A DNA stretch of 64,000 nt from Phocaeicola massiliensis B84634 = Timone 84634 = DSM 17679 = JCM 13223 (GCF_000382445.1 NZ_KB905472.1:822444-886443), one strand, 5' to 3'; shown: positions 15,436 to 25,228, counted from the stretch's first letter. A program made the numbers and translations. Notes: a model not told the origin generated them from the letters alone.

Positions 15436-17484
15436 ATGAAAAGAATGAAATACTTTTATCCGCTCCTGCTGTTGCTGTCTTGTCTCCCTGCCGGAGCCCA
15501 GAGCCTGTATGAGAAATATGAACGTTTCCTGACAACTCCCCGCACGTATGTTTGCTATCGTGCGGATGGCAAACTGAAGATGGACGGTAAGTTGAACGAA
15601 AGCTCTTGGCAGAAGGCGGAAGCTACCGCTCCTTTTGTCGACATCAGCGGAGAGGGATTCCCCGCTCCCAAATATGAGACAACGGCCAAAATGCTTTGGG
15701 ATGACGATTATCTGTATATTGGTGCCGTTCTTGAAGAAGAAGATATAAAGGCGCGTCTGACCCGGCGCGATACCATTATTTACTATGATAATGACTTCGA
15801 GGTGTTTATTGACCCGGATAGTGACGGACATAATTACTTTGAAATCGAGACCAATGCCCGTGGCGTGATATTCGACTTGATGTTGGACAAACCTTATCGC
15901 TCCGGTGGTAACTTCATGGTGCAGTGGGACTGTCCGGGGATGCAGATGGCTGTTCATTGCGAGGGAACATTGAATAAGCCAAAGGATAAGGACAAATATT
16001 GGAGTGTGGAAATGGCCATTCCTCATCAGGCATTGACCATGAATTTCAATAATCCCCTGAAGGCGGGAAATACGTGGCGTATCAATTTCTCGCGCGTGCA
16101 GTGGCTGAAGCCGAACGGACCTGAAGAAAACTGGGTGTGGAGTGCTACCGGCAAAATAGACATGCACATGCCCGACCGTTGGGGGTATCTTTACTTTTCC
16201 GATTCTCGGGTGGGAACGGACAAGACGGAGTTTGTCTATCCTTACAACCAACCCATGTATAAGTTGCTGTGGGCCATGTTCTATGCCCAACAGGAATATT
16301 ACGGAAAGGAGCATAACTATCTGCGCACCAAAGACAGTTTCTTTCTTACGGAAAAGGAGCTGAAAGACCTTCCTGCCGGTGCGGAAATCACAGTGGAGGC
16401 TACCCGGAACACATATCGCATCGCTATATCGAATCCGGCAGAGGGAGTGCGTTATGTCATTAATAATGAAGGACGTTTCCATATAGAGAAAATAGCTCCG
16501 CGCGAAGTGAAGAACTGGGTATGGACAGGCTTTCCTAAAGGTCGTTCGGCGGCAGACTGGCAGCAGTGGTTCAAACTGTTGAAAGAATGTGGTATTTCGG
16601 GTGTGCTTTTTGAAGGTTATGATGAAAACATTTACCGCATGTGCAAGGAAGCCGGCTTGGAAGCCCACTATTGGAAGTGGACGATGAACCGTGCGGAACT
16701 GCTGGACAAGCATCCTGACTGGTATGCTGTCAACCGCAAGGGAGAGTCGAGTCACGATAAGCCTGCTTATGTGGATTATTATCGTTTCCTTTGCCCCAAT
16801 CATTCGGGAGTGGCTCCCTATTTGGCAGAAGATTACGTGAAAGAGGCTCATAAACCCTATGTGGACGGAGTTCATTTGGATTACGTCCGTATGCCGGATG
16901 TCGTGCTGCCGGTCAGCTTGTGGAAAAACTATGGCATCGAACAGAAAGAAGAATTGCCCGAATACGACTACTGCTATTGTGATACTTGTCGGGCGCTGTT
17001 CAAGGCGAAAACAGGGCAAGATCCTTTGGAACTGAAATATCCGATGGAGAATCAGAGCTGGATAAACTTCCGTTTGGATGCGGTCACTCATGTGGTAGAA
17101 GCCATAACGAAAGCTGTAAAAGCCGACCATAAGTTTATTTCGGCAGCCGTATTCCCGGGACCGTCCATGGCACGGAAGATGGTTCGTCAGGATTGGGGCA
17201 ACTGGTCGTTGGATGCTTATTTCCCGATGATTTATAATAAGTTCTATTACGAAGGAGCAGAATGGATCGGTCGTTCGGTGCAGGAAAGCGTGCAAACCGT
17301 CAATGGTCGGGCAAAGGTATATGCAGGGTTAATGTTTGGCGACATCAAAGATGATTTTGAGAAAGCATTGGATGAAGCCTATGGTAATGGAGCTTCGGGC
17401 GTTTCTTTTTTTGCCGGTCCCGATGAAGAATACCTTCGCCGTTTTAAGGCTTATTTGGATAAAAGAGGCTTTATAGTGAAGTAA
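15436..17484 (+). CDS. Exported CBM9-like and GHL10-like glycosidase
   Basis: A 682-residue protein with signal peptide (LLLLLSCLPAGAQ). Residues about 40-260 form a CBM9-like domain (DGKLNESSWQKAEATAPFVD, ETTAKMLWDDDYLYIGAVLEE, NDFEVFIDPDSDGHNYFEIE). From about residue 355 a TIM barrel resembling the GHL10 group of putative glycosidases follows. It contains WQQWFKLLKECGISGVLFEG, PYVDGVHLDYVRMPD and DAYFPMIYN, with acidic residues in the usual strand-end positions. The substrate cannot be read from the sequence, but adjacency to a fucosidase suggests a fucosylated or host-derived glycan. It is the second and last gene of the operon. Confidence 0.85.
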   Translation: MKRMKYFYPLLLLLSCLPAGAQSLYEKYERFLTTPRTYVCYRADGKLKMDGKLNESSWQKAEATAPFVDISGEGFPAPKYETTAKMLWDDDYLYIGAVLEEEDIKARLTRRDTIIYYDNDFEVFIDPDSDGHNYFEIETNARGVIFDLMLDKPYRSGGNFMVQWDCPGMQMAVHCEGTLNKPKDKDKYWSVEMAIPHQALTMNFNNPLKAGNTWRINFSRVQWLKPNGPEENWVWSATGKIDMHMPDRWGYLYFSDSRVGTDKTEFVYPYNQPMYKLLWAMFYAQQEYYGKEHNYLRTKDSFFLTEKELKDLPAGAEITVEATRNTYRIAISNPAEGVRYVINNEGRFHIEKIAPREVKNWVWTGFPKGRSAADWQQWFKLLKECGISGVLFEGYDENIYRMCKEAGLEAHYWKWTMNRAELLDKHPDWYAVNRKGESSHDKPAYVDYYRFLCPNHSGVAPYLAEDYVKEAHKPYVDGVHLDYVRMPDVVLPVSLWKNYGIEQKEELPEYDYCYCDTCRALFKAKTGQDPLELKYPMENQSWINFRLDAVTHVVEAITKAVKADHKFISAAVFPGPSMARKMVRQDWGNWSLDAYFPMIYNKFYYEGAEWIGRSVQESVQTVNGRAKVYAGLMFGDIKDDFEKALDEAYGNGASGVSFFAGPDEEYLRRFKAYLDKRGFIVK

Positions 17485-17517
17485 ATTCTGCATTATTTTT
17501 AATGGAGTGCTTTGGTG

Positions 17518-17570
17518 AATCTCCGATACAATTTTCTGATAAAGGGAAATAGTATCGGAGATTTTATTTG
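17518..17570 (+). terminator. Terminator of the fucosidase operon
   Basis: A perfect 12-bp stem (17518-17529 with 17552-17563) followed by TTTATTTG. Confidence 0.75.
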
Positions 17571-17622
17571 TTTATTCCAATTAAATCCCGACCTTTGTTA
17601 CATATAATATAGAAAGGAAAAT

Positions 17623-17865
17623 ATGGAAGGAATGGAAGACCCTGAGTACTACTCAAGTGATTTTTTTGTCAGAACGCTGGGTAGTGAGGATATAGACGTA
17701 AAGCACTTCATGTATCTGGTGGGGCGGGTCAGTATTTATTGTGATGGCACAGATAATATTACCGGTGAGTCGTGTATACCTCAAAGATTAAATGATGAGT
17801 TTATAGCATTGGCACATAAACTGCATTATAGGGCGGTGATAAAATACAAAGAAGAGATTAATTAA
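17623..17865 (+). CDS. Hypothetical 80-residue protein
   Basis: I do not recognise a family. The protein is acidic at the N-terminus (MEGMEDPEYYSSD), has no signal peptide or membrane segment, and looks like a small soluble globular protein. A purine-rich AGAAAGGAAA stretch lies just before ATG 17623, which supports translation. It stands alone between the fucosidase terminator and a tRNA gene on the other strand. Confidence 0.55.
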   Translation: MEGMEDPEYYSSDFFVRTLGSEDIDVKHFMYLVGRVSIYCDGTDNITGESCIPQRLNDEFIALAHKLHYRAVIKYKEEIN

Positions 17866-17902
17866 GGAAGAGAAGGGTAAAAGCAGGACAAAAGGCTATA
17901 CC

Positions 17903-18079
17903 ATGAGTCGCGTCGAAGAAGAGCTTGTTGGTTCTCTGACTTGCTTTCTTATCAAGCATTCCGGAGAGAAACAGCTATGTCTTGCAATAATGGACAAGGA
18001 AACAGTTTTCAATCTAAAGGGTATGTTAAGCAAATATATTTGTAGAAATATAGTTTTATTTATTCATTCAGCGTTTTAG
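17903..18079 (+). CDS. Possible 58-residue small protein
   Basis: An open frame from ATG 17903 to TAG 18077-18079 begins MSRVEEELVGSLTCFLIK and ends in a hydrophobic stretch. It starts 37 bp after the previous gene and is followed closely by a strong bidirectional hairpin at 18086-18122, consistent with a two-gene unit. There is no family match that I can name, and it could be a chance frame. Confidence 0.3.
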   Translation: MSRVEEELVGSLTCFLIKHSGEKQLCLAIMDKETVFNLKGMLSKYICRNIVLFIHSAF

Positions 18080-18085
18080 GAAAGA

Positions 18086-18124
18086 AAAAGCACTGATTAA
18101 ATTATTGATAATCAGTGCTTTTTT
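18086..18124. terminator. Bidirectional terminator between the small gene(s) and tRNA-Thr
   Basis: A perfect 14-bp stem (18086-18099 with 18109-18122). T-runs are present on both strands, serving the plus-strand small gene(s) and the minus-strand tRNA, whose 3' end is 5 bp away. Confidence 0.9.
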
Positions 18125-18128
18125 GATG

Positions 18129-18201
18129 AGCCGAAACCGGGACTCGAACCCGGGACCTATTCATTACGAATGAATTGCTCTACCAACTGAGCCATTTCGG
18201 C
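18129..18201 (-). tRNA. tRNA-Thr, anticodon CGT
   Basis: A 73-nt cloverleaf on the minus strand. The acceptor stem GCCGAAA pairs with TTTCGGC. The D-arm is GCTCAGTTGGTAGAGC. The anticodon stem ATTCA/TGAAT holds the loop TTCGTAA, giving anticodon CGT, which reads ACG. The T-arm GTTCGAG lies within the CCCGG/CCGGG stem. The 3' CCA is not encoded. Confidence 0.96.
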
Positions 18202-18247
18202 AACTGTTTTTTCTGCAAGCGCGGGGTGCTTTTCTGAAAAAGCGTTG

Positions 18248-18255
18248 CAAATATA
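18248..18255 (-). promoter_or_regulatory. -7 box of the tRNA-Thr promoter
   Basis: TATATTTG on the minus strand, about 46 bp upstream of the mature tRNA 5' end. Confidence 0.6.
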
Positions 18256-18281
18256 TATCTTTCTTTTGAAACGAAGAAACT

Positions 18282-18313
18282 AAAAGCGGATAATTTTTCA
18301 GTTATCCGCTTTT
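18282..18313. terminator. Symmetric hairpin upstream of the tRNA promoter
   Basis: AAAAGCGGATAA (18282-18293) pairs perfectly with TTATCCGCTTTT (18302-18313). A short T-run at each end would allow termination on either strand. No adjacent gene needs it, so it may be left over from a lost gene. The rest of 18314-18490 is AT-rich and shows nothing else. Confidence 0.5.
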
Positions 18314-18490
18314 GTTATGTCAATTGATGTCGGATTTATTGGTAGACTTCTTCATGTATTTAAGAATGTAAGTATTCATATTTATTAATAAAATGAGTAA
18401 AATATTTCTTTTCGATTTTTATTCTTGCTTTTTTATTGCTTTCGTCAGTTATTTATGGTTTTTTATTGCATTTATGTTAATTGATATTTG

Positions 18491-18498
18491 TATCTTTG
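18491..18498 (+). promoter_or_regulatory. -7 box upstream of the glmS remnant and purF-carAB
   Basis: TATCTTTG lies 33 bp before the ATG of the glmS-like fragment. It may now drive the purF-carA-carB genes, since no terminator is seen between it and purF. Confidence 0.6.
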
Positions 18499-18530
18499 CA
18501 GCCGAATCAGAACATATATTTTAGTAGATT

Positions 18531-18899
18531 ATGTGTGGAACAGTAGGCTGCATTGAGAAACGAAATGCTTACTCTGCCTTCATAAAAAGCCCGAAACGGT
18601 GGGAACATCGGGGCTATGGCAGTGCAGGCATTGCATTGATTGACATAGGAAGAAGGTTAAGTATTACACAAAACTACGCATTCCGCTCAAAAACACTTCA
18701 ACAACAGGGATTTATCTTCAGCCGTAGTCCCAATTCCGTCTTTTTGATTCTATTATTTGAATATTTCCGTATTTCCCATTACTTAGACTTATTTTTGTTT
18801 TTTATCGTATCCGGACAGCAGAAAACATTCGCTTGTCCGAAACCGTTGATAAAATCAAGATGTACCGGTAAGCGGGAAAAGTGCGGAGGACAATGGTAA
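18531..18899 (+). pseudogene. Degenerate 5' fragment of glmS (glucosamine-6-phosphate synthase)
   Basis: Only the first 45 or so residues are recognisable: MCGTVGCIEKRNAYSAFIK and RWEHRGYGSAGIALID match the start of GlmS (MCGIVGYIGKRDAY and RLEYRGYDSAG in typical proteins). The catalytic Cys2 of the glutaminase domain is still present, but other conserved residues are altered. The frame then runs into unrelated sequence and stops after 122 codons. Full GlmS is about 610 residues with two SIS domains, none of which is present here. It keeps a promoter and lies directly before purF. It is therefore a decayed gene; a functional glmS must exist elsewhere. Confidence 0.65.
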
Positions 18900-18972
18900 A
18901 CAATGGAGATATCTTTGGAAAAGAGTAACGAGAGTTTTTTTAGTATAAAATAATGAGGTTAAAGGAGAGAGA

Positions 18973-20856
18973 ATGGAACCGTTAAAGCATGAATGTGGCG
19001 TGGCAATGATACGATTGCTTAAACCGTTGGAGTATTACCGGGAGAAGTATGGAACTTGGATGTATGGCTTGAACAAGCTATATCTGCTGATGGAGAAGCA
19101 GCATAACCGGGGACAGGAGGGTGCGGGACTGGCGTGCGTGAAGTTGGAAGCCAACCCCGGTGAAGAATATATGTTTCGCGAAAGGGCCTTGGGGTCGGGA
19201 GCGATAACAGAGATATTTGGCAATGTGCAGGGCAATTTCAAGGATTTGACTCCCGAACAATTGAATGACGCCGAATATGCCAAGAAATACTTGCCTTTTG
19301 CGGGGGAAGTGTATATGGGGCATCTGCGTTATTCCACCACCGGGAAGAGTGGTATATCGTATGTGCATCCTTTCCTGCGCCGCAATAACTGGCGTGCCAA
19401 GAATCTGGCGTTGTGTGGTAATTTCAATATGACCAATGTGGATGAAATCTTTGCACGCATCACTGCTGACGGGCAGCATCCGCGCAAGTATGCCGACACT
19501 TATATCATGCTCGAACAAGTGGGACACCGCCTCGACCGTGAAGTGGAGCGCCTCTATGTGCAGTGCGAGGCCGAAGGATTGAAAGGCGTGGACATTACTC
19601 ATGCCATTGAGGAGCGTATTGATTTGGCCAATGTGCTTAAGACATCGAGCAAGGAGTGGGACGGAGGCTACGTCATCTGCGGAATGACAGGAAGCGGAGA
19701 ATCCTTTGCTGTACGCGACCCATGGGGTATTCGTCCTGCATTTTGGTACATGGATGACGAAATCATGGTGTTGGCTTCAGAGCGTCCGGTCATTCAGACA
19801 GCACTCAATGTGCCTGTCGAAAGCATCAACGAGTTGCAGCCGGGGCAGGCTATCCTGCTGAATAAAGCCGGAAAGATGCGTCTGGCGCAAATCAACCGGG
19901 CAAAGGAAAAGAAGGCATGCTCTTTTGAGCGTATCTATTTCAGCCGGGGCAGTGACATGGATATTTATAAGGAAAGGAAATTGCTGGGTGAGAAGTTGGT
20001 GAACCCTATCCTGAAAGCGATAGATTATGAGGTGGAGCACACCGTGTTCTCCTTCATTCCGAACACGGCGGAGGTGGCGTTTTATGGTATGCTCGAAGGA
20101 TTCGATAATTATCTTAATGAGCTGAAGGTAAGAAAGATAGAGGAATTGGGGCATAATCCTGGTCACGAGGAATTGGAGAAAATCCTTTCTTGGCGCATCC
20201 GCAGCGAGAAGGTGGCGATAAAGGATATCAAGTTGCGTACATTCATTGCCGAAGGTAACAGCCGTAATGACTTGGCAGCTCATGTGTACGACATTACATA
20301 CGGAAGCCTGGTACCTCATGTGGACAATCTGGTGATTATAGACGACAGCATTGTGCGCGGAACAACGCTGAAACAGAGTATCATCAGTATTCTTGATCGT
20401 CTGAATCCCAAGAAGATTGTGATTGTATCTTCCTCTCCGCAGGTGCGTTATCCCGATTACTATGGTATCGATATGGCGAGCATGGATCAGTTTATCGCAT
20501 TCAAGGCTGCCATCGAACTCTTGAAGGAGCGCGATATGAAAGATGTCATCGCGCGTGCTTACCATAAGTCGAAGAATCAGACGGGGTTGCCCAAAGAGCA
20601 GATGGTGAATTATGTGAAAGAAATTTACGCACCATTCACTAATGAGGAGATTGCTGCCAAGATGGTGGAATTGCTCACTCCGAAGGGAACACGGGCAAAG
20701 GTGGAGATTGTTTATCAGACATTGGATGGATTGCACGAAGCCTGTCCGTCGCACACCGGAGACTGGTACTTCAGTGGAGATTATCCCACACCGGGCGGTG
20801 TAAAGCTGGTAAATCAGGCATTTATAGACTATATAGAAAAGATATATCAATTCTAA
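18973..20856 (+). CDS. purF: Amidophosphoribosyltransferase-type class II glutamine amidotransferase
   Basis: A 627-residue enzyme of the PurF type, which transfers glutamine nitrogen to PRPP at the first step of purine synthesis. The N-terminus MEPLKHECGVA suggests a short propeptide cut before Cys8, the Ntn nucleophile. QHNRGQEGAGLA, LRYSTTGKSG and the GNFNMTN loop complete the glutaminase site. The phosphoribosyl half carries the PRPP-binding motif VIIDDSIVRGTT. It is longer than typical PurF (about 470-510 aa) and may be a Bacteroidetes-specific paralogue, so the exact substrate is less certain. It lies 25 bp before carA. Confidence 0.88.
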   Translation: MEPLKHECGVAMIRLLKPLEYYREKYGTWMYGLNKLYLLMEKQHNRGQEGAGLACVKLEANPGEEYMFRERALGSGAITEIFGNVQGNFKDLTPEQLNDAEYAKKYLPFAGEVYMGHLRYSTTGKSGISYVHPFLRRNNWRAKNLALCGNFNMTNVDEIFARITADGQHPRKYADTYIMLEQVGHRLDREVERLYVQCEAEGLKGVDITHAIEERIDLANVLKTSSKEWDGGYVICGMTGSGESFAVRDPWGIRPAFWYMDDEIMVLASERPVIQTALNVPVESINELQPGQAILLNKAGKMRLAQINRAKEKKACSFERIYFSRGSDMDIYKERKLLGEKLVNPILKAIDYEVEHTVFSFIPNTAEVAFYGMLEGFDNYLNELKVRKIEELGHNPGHEELEKILSWRIRSEKVAIKDIKLRTFIAEGNSRNDLAAHVYDITYGSLVPHVDNLVIIDDSIVRGTTLKQSIISILDRLNPKKIVIVSSSPQVRYPDYYGIDMASMDQFIAFKAAIELLKERDMKDVIARAYHKSKNQTGLPKEQMVNYVKEIYAPFTNEEIAAKMVELLTPKGTRAKVEIVYQTLDGLHEACPSHTGDWYFSGDYPTPGGVKLVNQAFIDYIEKIYQF

Positions 20857-20881
20857 GAGAACAAAATTCAAGATAGATTAA

Positions 20882-21958
20882 ATGAGAAATGTAACATTGA
20901 TTCTTGACGACGGGAGCCGTTTCTCGGGCAAGTCGTTCGGTTATGAGAAACCGGTAGCGGGTGAAGTGGTGTTTAATACCGCTATGACCGGTTATCCAGA
21001 GAGTTTGACAGATCCTTCATACGCGGGACAGTTGATGACCTTGACTTATCCGTTGGTGGGTAATTATGGTGTTCCTCCTTTCACTGTCGGGCCTAACGGA
21101 CTTGCTGTTTTAATGGAAAGTGAACGCATACATGCCGAAGCCATTATTGTAAGTGACTACAGTGAGGAGTACAGCCATTGGAATGCAAAAGAAAGTCTTG
21201 CCGACTGGTTGAAGCGCGAGCAAGTGCCCGGCATTACCGGCATTGATACCCGCGAACTGACAAAGGTGCTTCGCGAACATGGGGTGATGATGGGGAAAAT
21301 TGTGTTTGATGACGATCCCGATAATCAGCCCGAAGCCCGTTACGAAGGCATTAATTATGTGGATAAGGTTTCGTGCAAAGAAGTGATTCGTTACAATGAG
21401 GGAGCGGACAAAAAGAAAGTGGTTTTGGTGGATTGCGGCGTGAAAACCAATATTATCCGATGCCTGCTGAAGCGTGGCGTGGAGGTGATTCGCGTGCCTT
21501 GGAATTATGATTTCACAGGAATGGAATACGATGGATTGTTTATTTCGAACGGACCGGGCGATCCGGATACGTGTGATGAGGCTGTACAGAATATTCGTAA
21601 GGCGATGGCTCTGAGCGACAAGCCCATCTTCGGTATCTGTATGGGGAATCAGTTGCTTTCCAAAGCGGGAGGTGCCACCATCTATAAACTGAAGTATGGA
21701 CACCGCAGCCATAACCAACCGGTACGCATGGTAGGAACGGAGCGTTGCTTCATCACCAGTCAGAATCATGGTTATGCAGTCGATAATAATACGTTGGGAA
21801 ATGACTGGGAACCGCTGTTTATCAATATGAATGATGGTTCGAATGAAGGTATCAGACATAAATTCAAGCCTTGGTTTTCGGCACAGTTCCATCCCGAAGC
21901 TGCGTCAGGACCTACAGATACCGAATTTCTGTTTGATGAATTCGTGAAGCTATTATAA
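20882..21958 (+). CDS. carA: Carbamoyl-phosphate synthase small subunit
   Basis: The glutaminase subunit of carbamoyl-phosphate synthase, which feeds ammonia to CarB for pyrimidine and arginine synthesis. The N-terminal CarA domain (ILDDGSRFSGKSFGYEKPVAGEVVFNTAMTGYPE-type start) is followed by a class I amidotransferase domain. The nucleophile Cys lies in PIFGICMGNQLL and the catalytic His in FHPEA. The length of 358 is normal. It is co-directional with purF (25 bp) and carB (42 bp). Confidence 0.97.
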   Translation: MRNVTLILDDGSRFSGKSFGYEKPVAGEVVFNTAMTGYPESLTDPSYAGQLMTLTYPLVGNYGVPPFTVGPNGLAVLMESERIHAEAIIVSDYSEEYSHWNAKESLADWLKREQVPGITGIDTRELTKVLREHGVMMGKIVFDDDPDNQPEARYEGINYVDKVSCKEVIRYNEGADKKKVVLVDCGVKTNIIRCLLKRGVEVIRVPWNYDFTGMEYDGLFISNGPGDPDTCDEAVQNIRKAMALSDKPIFGICMGNQLLSKAGGATIYKLKYGHRSHNQPVRMVGTERCFITSQNHGYAVDNNTLGNDWEPLFINMNDGSNEGIRHKFKPWFSAQFHPEAASGPTDTEFLFDEFVKLL

Positions 21959-22000
21959 AACCGGTTGCCCTCATCGGGCACCCGATAAAAAAGAACATAT

Positions 22001-25000
22001 ATGAAAGACGAAATAAAGAAAGTATTATTATTAGGTTCCGGCGCCTTGAAGATTGGTGAAGCCGGAGAATTCGATTATTCAGGTTCGCAGGCTCTGAAAG
22101 CGTTGAAGGAGGAAGGTATCGAAACCATTCTGATAAATCCCAATATCGCGACGGTGCAGACCAGCGAGGGGGTGGCCGACCGGATTTATTTCCTTCCTGT
22201 CACTCCTTACTTTGTAGAAAAGGTGATTGAAAAGGAACGTCCCGACGGTGTGCTCCTTTCTTTTGGTGGGCAGACCGCCTTGAATTGCGGTGTGGCTCTT
22301 TATAAAGCCGGTGTCTTTGAAAAATATAACACGTGCGTGTTGGGTACTCCGGTGCAAGCCATCATGGATACCGAAGACCGAGAACTCTTTGTAAAGAAGT
22401 TGGATGAGATAGATGTCAAGACCATCAAAAGTGAGGCAGTGGAAACGATTGAAGATGCCCGCCGTGCCGCCAAGGAACTGGGCTATCCGGTGATTATCCG
22501 CGCTGCATATGCCTTGGGAGGCTTGGGCTCAGGTTTCTGCGATAATGAAGAAGAACTGAATGTTCTGGCCGAAAAAGCCTTCTCTTTCTCGCCGCAAGTG
22601 CTGGTGGAAAAGAGTCTGAAAGGCTGGAAGGAAGTGGAATATGAAGTGGTCCGTGACCGTTATGATAACTGCATCACCGTTTGTAATATGGAGAACTTTG
22701 ACCCGTTGGGCATTCATACCGGAGAGTCCATCGTCATTGCTCCTTCGCAGACTCTTACCAATGCGGAGTATCATAAACTTCGCGAGCTGGCTATCCGCAT
22801 CATCCGTCACATCGGTATCGTGGGAGAATGCAATGTGCAATATGCGTTCGACCCCGAATCGGAGGACTACCGTGTCATAGAGGTTAATGCCCGTCTTTCG
22901 CGCTCGTCTGCATTGGCTTCCAAGGCCACAGGCTATCCGCTTGCTTTTGTTGCCGCCAAACTTGGTTTGGGTTACGGTCTGTTTGATTTGAAGAATTCCG
23001 TGACAAAGACCACCAGCGCATTCTTCGAACCGGCCTTGGACTATGTGGTATGTAAAATACCACGCTGGGATTTGGGCAAGTTCCACGGTGTAGACCGTGA
23101 ATTAGGCTCGTCCATGAAATCGGTGGGAGAAGTAATGGCAATCGGACGTACCTTTGAAGAAGCTATTCAGAAAGGATTGCGCATGATCGGTCAGGGTATG
23201 CACGGCTTTGTAGAGAATAAAGAACTGGTAATAGCCGATGTGGACAAGGCTTTGCGCGAGCCGACCGACAAGCGCATCTTCGTCATCAGCAAAGCCATGC
23301 GTGCGGGTTATACCGTAGACCAAATCCATGAGCTGACCAAGATAGATAAATGGTTTCTGCAAAAATTGCAGAACATAATGAATACCTCCAAGGAATTGCA
23401 TGAATGGGGAAACAACCATAAGCAGATGGCCGATATGCCTGTTGATTTGCTTCGTAAAGCAAAGGTGCAGGGCTTCACTGATTTCCAGATTGCTCGTGCC
23501 ATCGGGTTTGATGGCGACATGGAAGAGGGCAGCCTGTATGTCCGAACTCACCGCAAGCAGGCGGGTATCCTTCCGGTGGTGAAGCAAATTGACACGCTGG
23601 CTGCCGAATATCCGGCACAGACCAATTACCTGTATCTTACTTATAGCGGTGTTGCCAATGACGTGAAATATCAGGGTGACCATAAATCAATTGTCGTACT
23701 CGGCTCGGGAGCCTATCGCATCGGTTCATCGGTGGAGTTCGACTGGTGTGGCGTACAGGCATTACAGACTATCCGTAAGGAAGGCTACCGCAGCGTGATG
23801 ATTAATTACAATCCCGAAACGGTATCTACCGACTATGATATGTGTGACCGCCTCTACTTTGATGAGCTGACTTTCGAGCGTGTGATGGATATTCTCGAAC
23901 TGGAAAATCCGCATGGAGTCATCGTTTCCACCGGTGGTCAGATACCGAATAATCTTGCTCTCCGCCTGGACGGACAAGGAGTTAACATCCTCGGAACAAG
24001 TGCCAAGAGCATTGACAATGCCGAAGACCGTGATAAATTCTCGGCCATGCTTGACCGTATCGGAGTAGACCAGCCCGAATGGAGTGCATTGACTTCCATG
24101 GAAGACATTAATGCCTTTATTGACAAAGTGGGCTTCCCGGTATTGGTTCGCCCTTCATATGTGCTGAGTGGAGCTGCCATGAATGTATGTTCTAATCAGG
24201 AAGAGTTGGAACGTTTCCTGAAACTGGCTGCCAATGTATCGAAAAAGCATCCGGTAGTGGTGAGCCAGTTCATCGAGCACGCCAAGGAAGTGGAAATGGA
24301 TGCCGTGGCACAAAATGGCGAAATTGTGGCATACGCTATCAGTGAGCATATTGAATATGCCGGAGTGCACTCGGGCGATGCCACCATTCAGTTCCCTCCG
24401 CAGAAACTATATGTGGAGACCGTTCGCCGCATCAAGCGCATCTCCCGTCAGATAGCCAAAGAATTGAATATATCGGGACCATTCAATATTCAATATTTGG
24501 CAAAGGATAACGATATCAAGGTAATCGAATGTAATCTCCGCGCTTCGCGAAGCTTCCCCTTTGTGAGCAAAGTGCTGAAGATAAACTTTATCGAGCTGGC
24601 AACGAAAGTCATGCTCGGCCTTCCGGTAGAGAAGCCTAACAAAAATCTTTTTGAATTGGATTATGTCGGAATTAAAGCGAGTCAGTTCTCATTCAACCGT
24701 TTACAAAAAGCCGACCCGGTGCTGGGTGTGGATATGGCCTCTACCGGTGAGGTGGGCTGTATCGGTTCTGATACCTCGTGTGCTGTCCTGAAAGCCATGC
24801 TTTCCGTTGGATATCGCATTCCCGAAAAGGGCGTGTTACTGTCCACCGGTAATGCCAAGCAGAAAGCCGATACCTTGAATGCTGCCCGTATGTTGCAGAA
24901 GAAAGGGTATAAACTTTATGCCACCGGTGGCTCTTCCAAGTTCCTGACCGAGAACGGTGTGGAGAATACCCGCGTGTACTGGCCCAGCGAAGAAGGACAG

Positions 25001-25228
25001 CCTCAAGCACTGGATATGCTTCATAAGAAGGAGATAGATATGGTGGTCAACATTCCCAAGAACCTGACTGCCGGCGAACTGGACAACGGCTATAAAATCC
25101 GTCGTGCTGCCATCGACTTGAATATTCCCTTGATAACCAATGCTCGTTTGGCAAGTGCGTTTATCAATGCATTCTGCACCATGACCATAGACGACATTGC
25201 CATCAAGAGTTGGGAAGAATACAAGTAA
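22001..25228 (+). CDS. carB: Carbamoyl-phosphate synthase large subunit
   Basis: A 1075-residue synthase with two homologous ATP-grasp halves: KKVLLLGSGALKIGEAGEFDYSGSQA at the start and VVLGSGAYRIGSSVEFDWCGVQA near residue 565. Each half has a GGQ motif (SFGGQTALN, STGGQIPNN). The C-terminal MGS-like regulatory domain (about residues 930-1070) begins LLSTGNAKQKADTL and would bind allosteric effectors. It makes carbamoyl phosphate from bicarbonate, ATP and the ammonia delivered by CarA. It is the last gene of the purF-carA-carB unit. Confidence 0.97.
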   Translation: MKDEIKKVLLLGSGALKIGEAGEFDYSGSQALKALKEEGIETILINPNIATVQTSEGVADRIYFLPVTPYFVEKVIEKERPDGVLLSFGGQTALNCGVALYKAGVFEKYNTCVLGTPVQAIMDTEDRELFVKKLDEIDVKTIKSEAVETIEDARRAAKELGYPVIIRAAYALGGLGSGFCDNEEELNVLAEKAFSFSPQVLVEKSLKGWKEVEYEVVRDRYDNCITVCNMENFDPLGIHTGESIVIAPSQTLTNAEYHKLRELAIRIIRHIGIVGECNVQYAFDPESEDYRVIEVNARLSRSSALASKATGYPLAFVAAKLGLGYGLFDLKNSVTKTTSAFFEPALDYVVCKIPRWDLGKFHGVDRELGSSMKSVGEVMAIGRTFEEAIQKGLRMIGQGMHGFVENKELVIADVDKALREPTDKRIFVISKAMRAGYTVDQIHELTKIDKWFLQKLQNIMNTSKELHEWGNNHKQMADMPVDLLRKAKVQGFTDFQIARAIGFDGDMEEGSLYVRTHRKQAGILPVVKQIDTLAAEYPAQTNYLYLTYSGVANDVKYQGDHKSIVVLGSGAYRIGSSVEFDWCGVQALQTIRKEGYRSVMINYNPETVSTDYDMCDRLYFDELTFERVMDILELENPHGVIVSTGGQIPNNLALRLDGQGVNILGTSAKSIDNAEDRDKFSAMLDRIGVDQPEWSALTSMEDINAFIDKVGFPVLVRPSYVLSGAAMNVCSNQEELERFLKLAANVSKKHPVVVSQFIEHAKEVEMDAVAQNGEIVAYAISEHIEYAGVHSGDATIQFPPQKLYVETVRRIKRISRQIAKELNISGPFNIQYLAKDNDIKVIECNLRASRSFPFVSKVLKINFIELATKVMLGLPVEKPNKNLFELDYVGIKASQFSFNRLQKADPVLGVDMASTGEVGCIGSDTSCAVLKAMLSVGYRIPEKGVLLSTGNAKQKADTLNAARMLQKKGYKLYATGGSSKFLTENGVENTRVYWPSEEGQPQALDMLHKKEIDMVVNIPKNLTAGELDNGYKIRRAAIDLNIPLITNARLASAFINAFCTMTIDDIAIKSWEEYK

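Noticed and set aside
15412-17295. Long open frame (627 codons) on the minus strand
   Set aside because: It lies opposite the CBM9-like/GHL10-like gene, has no domain or export pattern, and the plus-strand frame has clear motifs. It is a codon-bias shadow.
13052-17484. A full polysaccharide utilisation locus around the fucosidase
   Set aside because: No SusC/SusD pair, sensor or sulfatase is present nearby. Only two glycosidase genes are seen.
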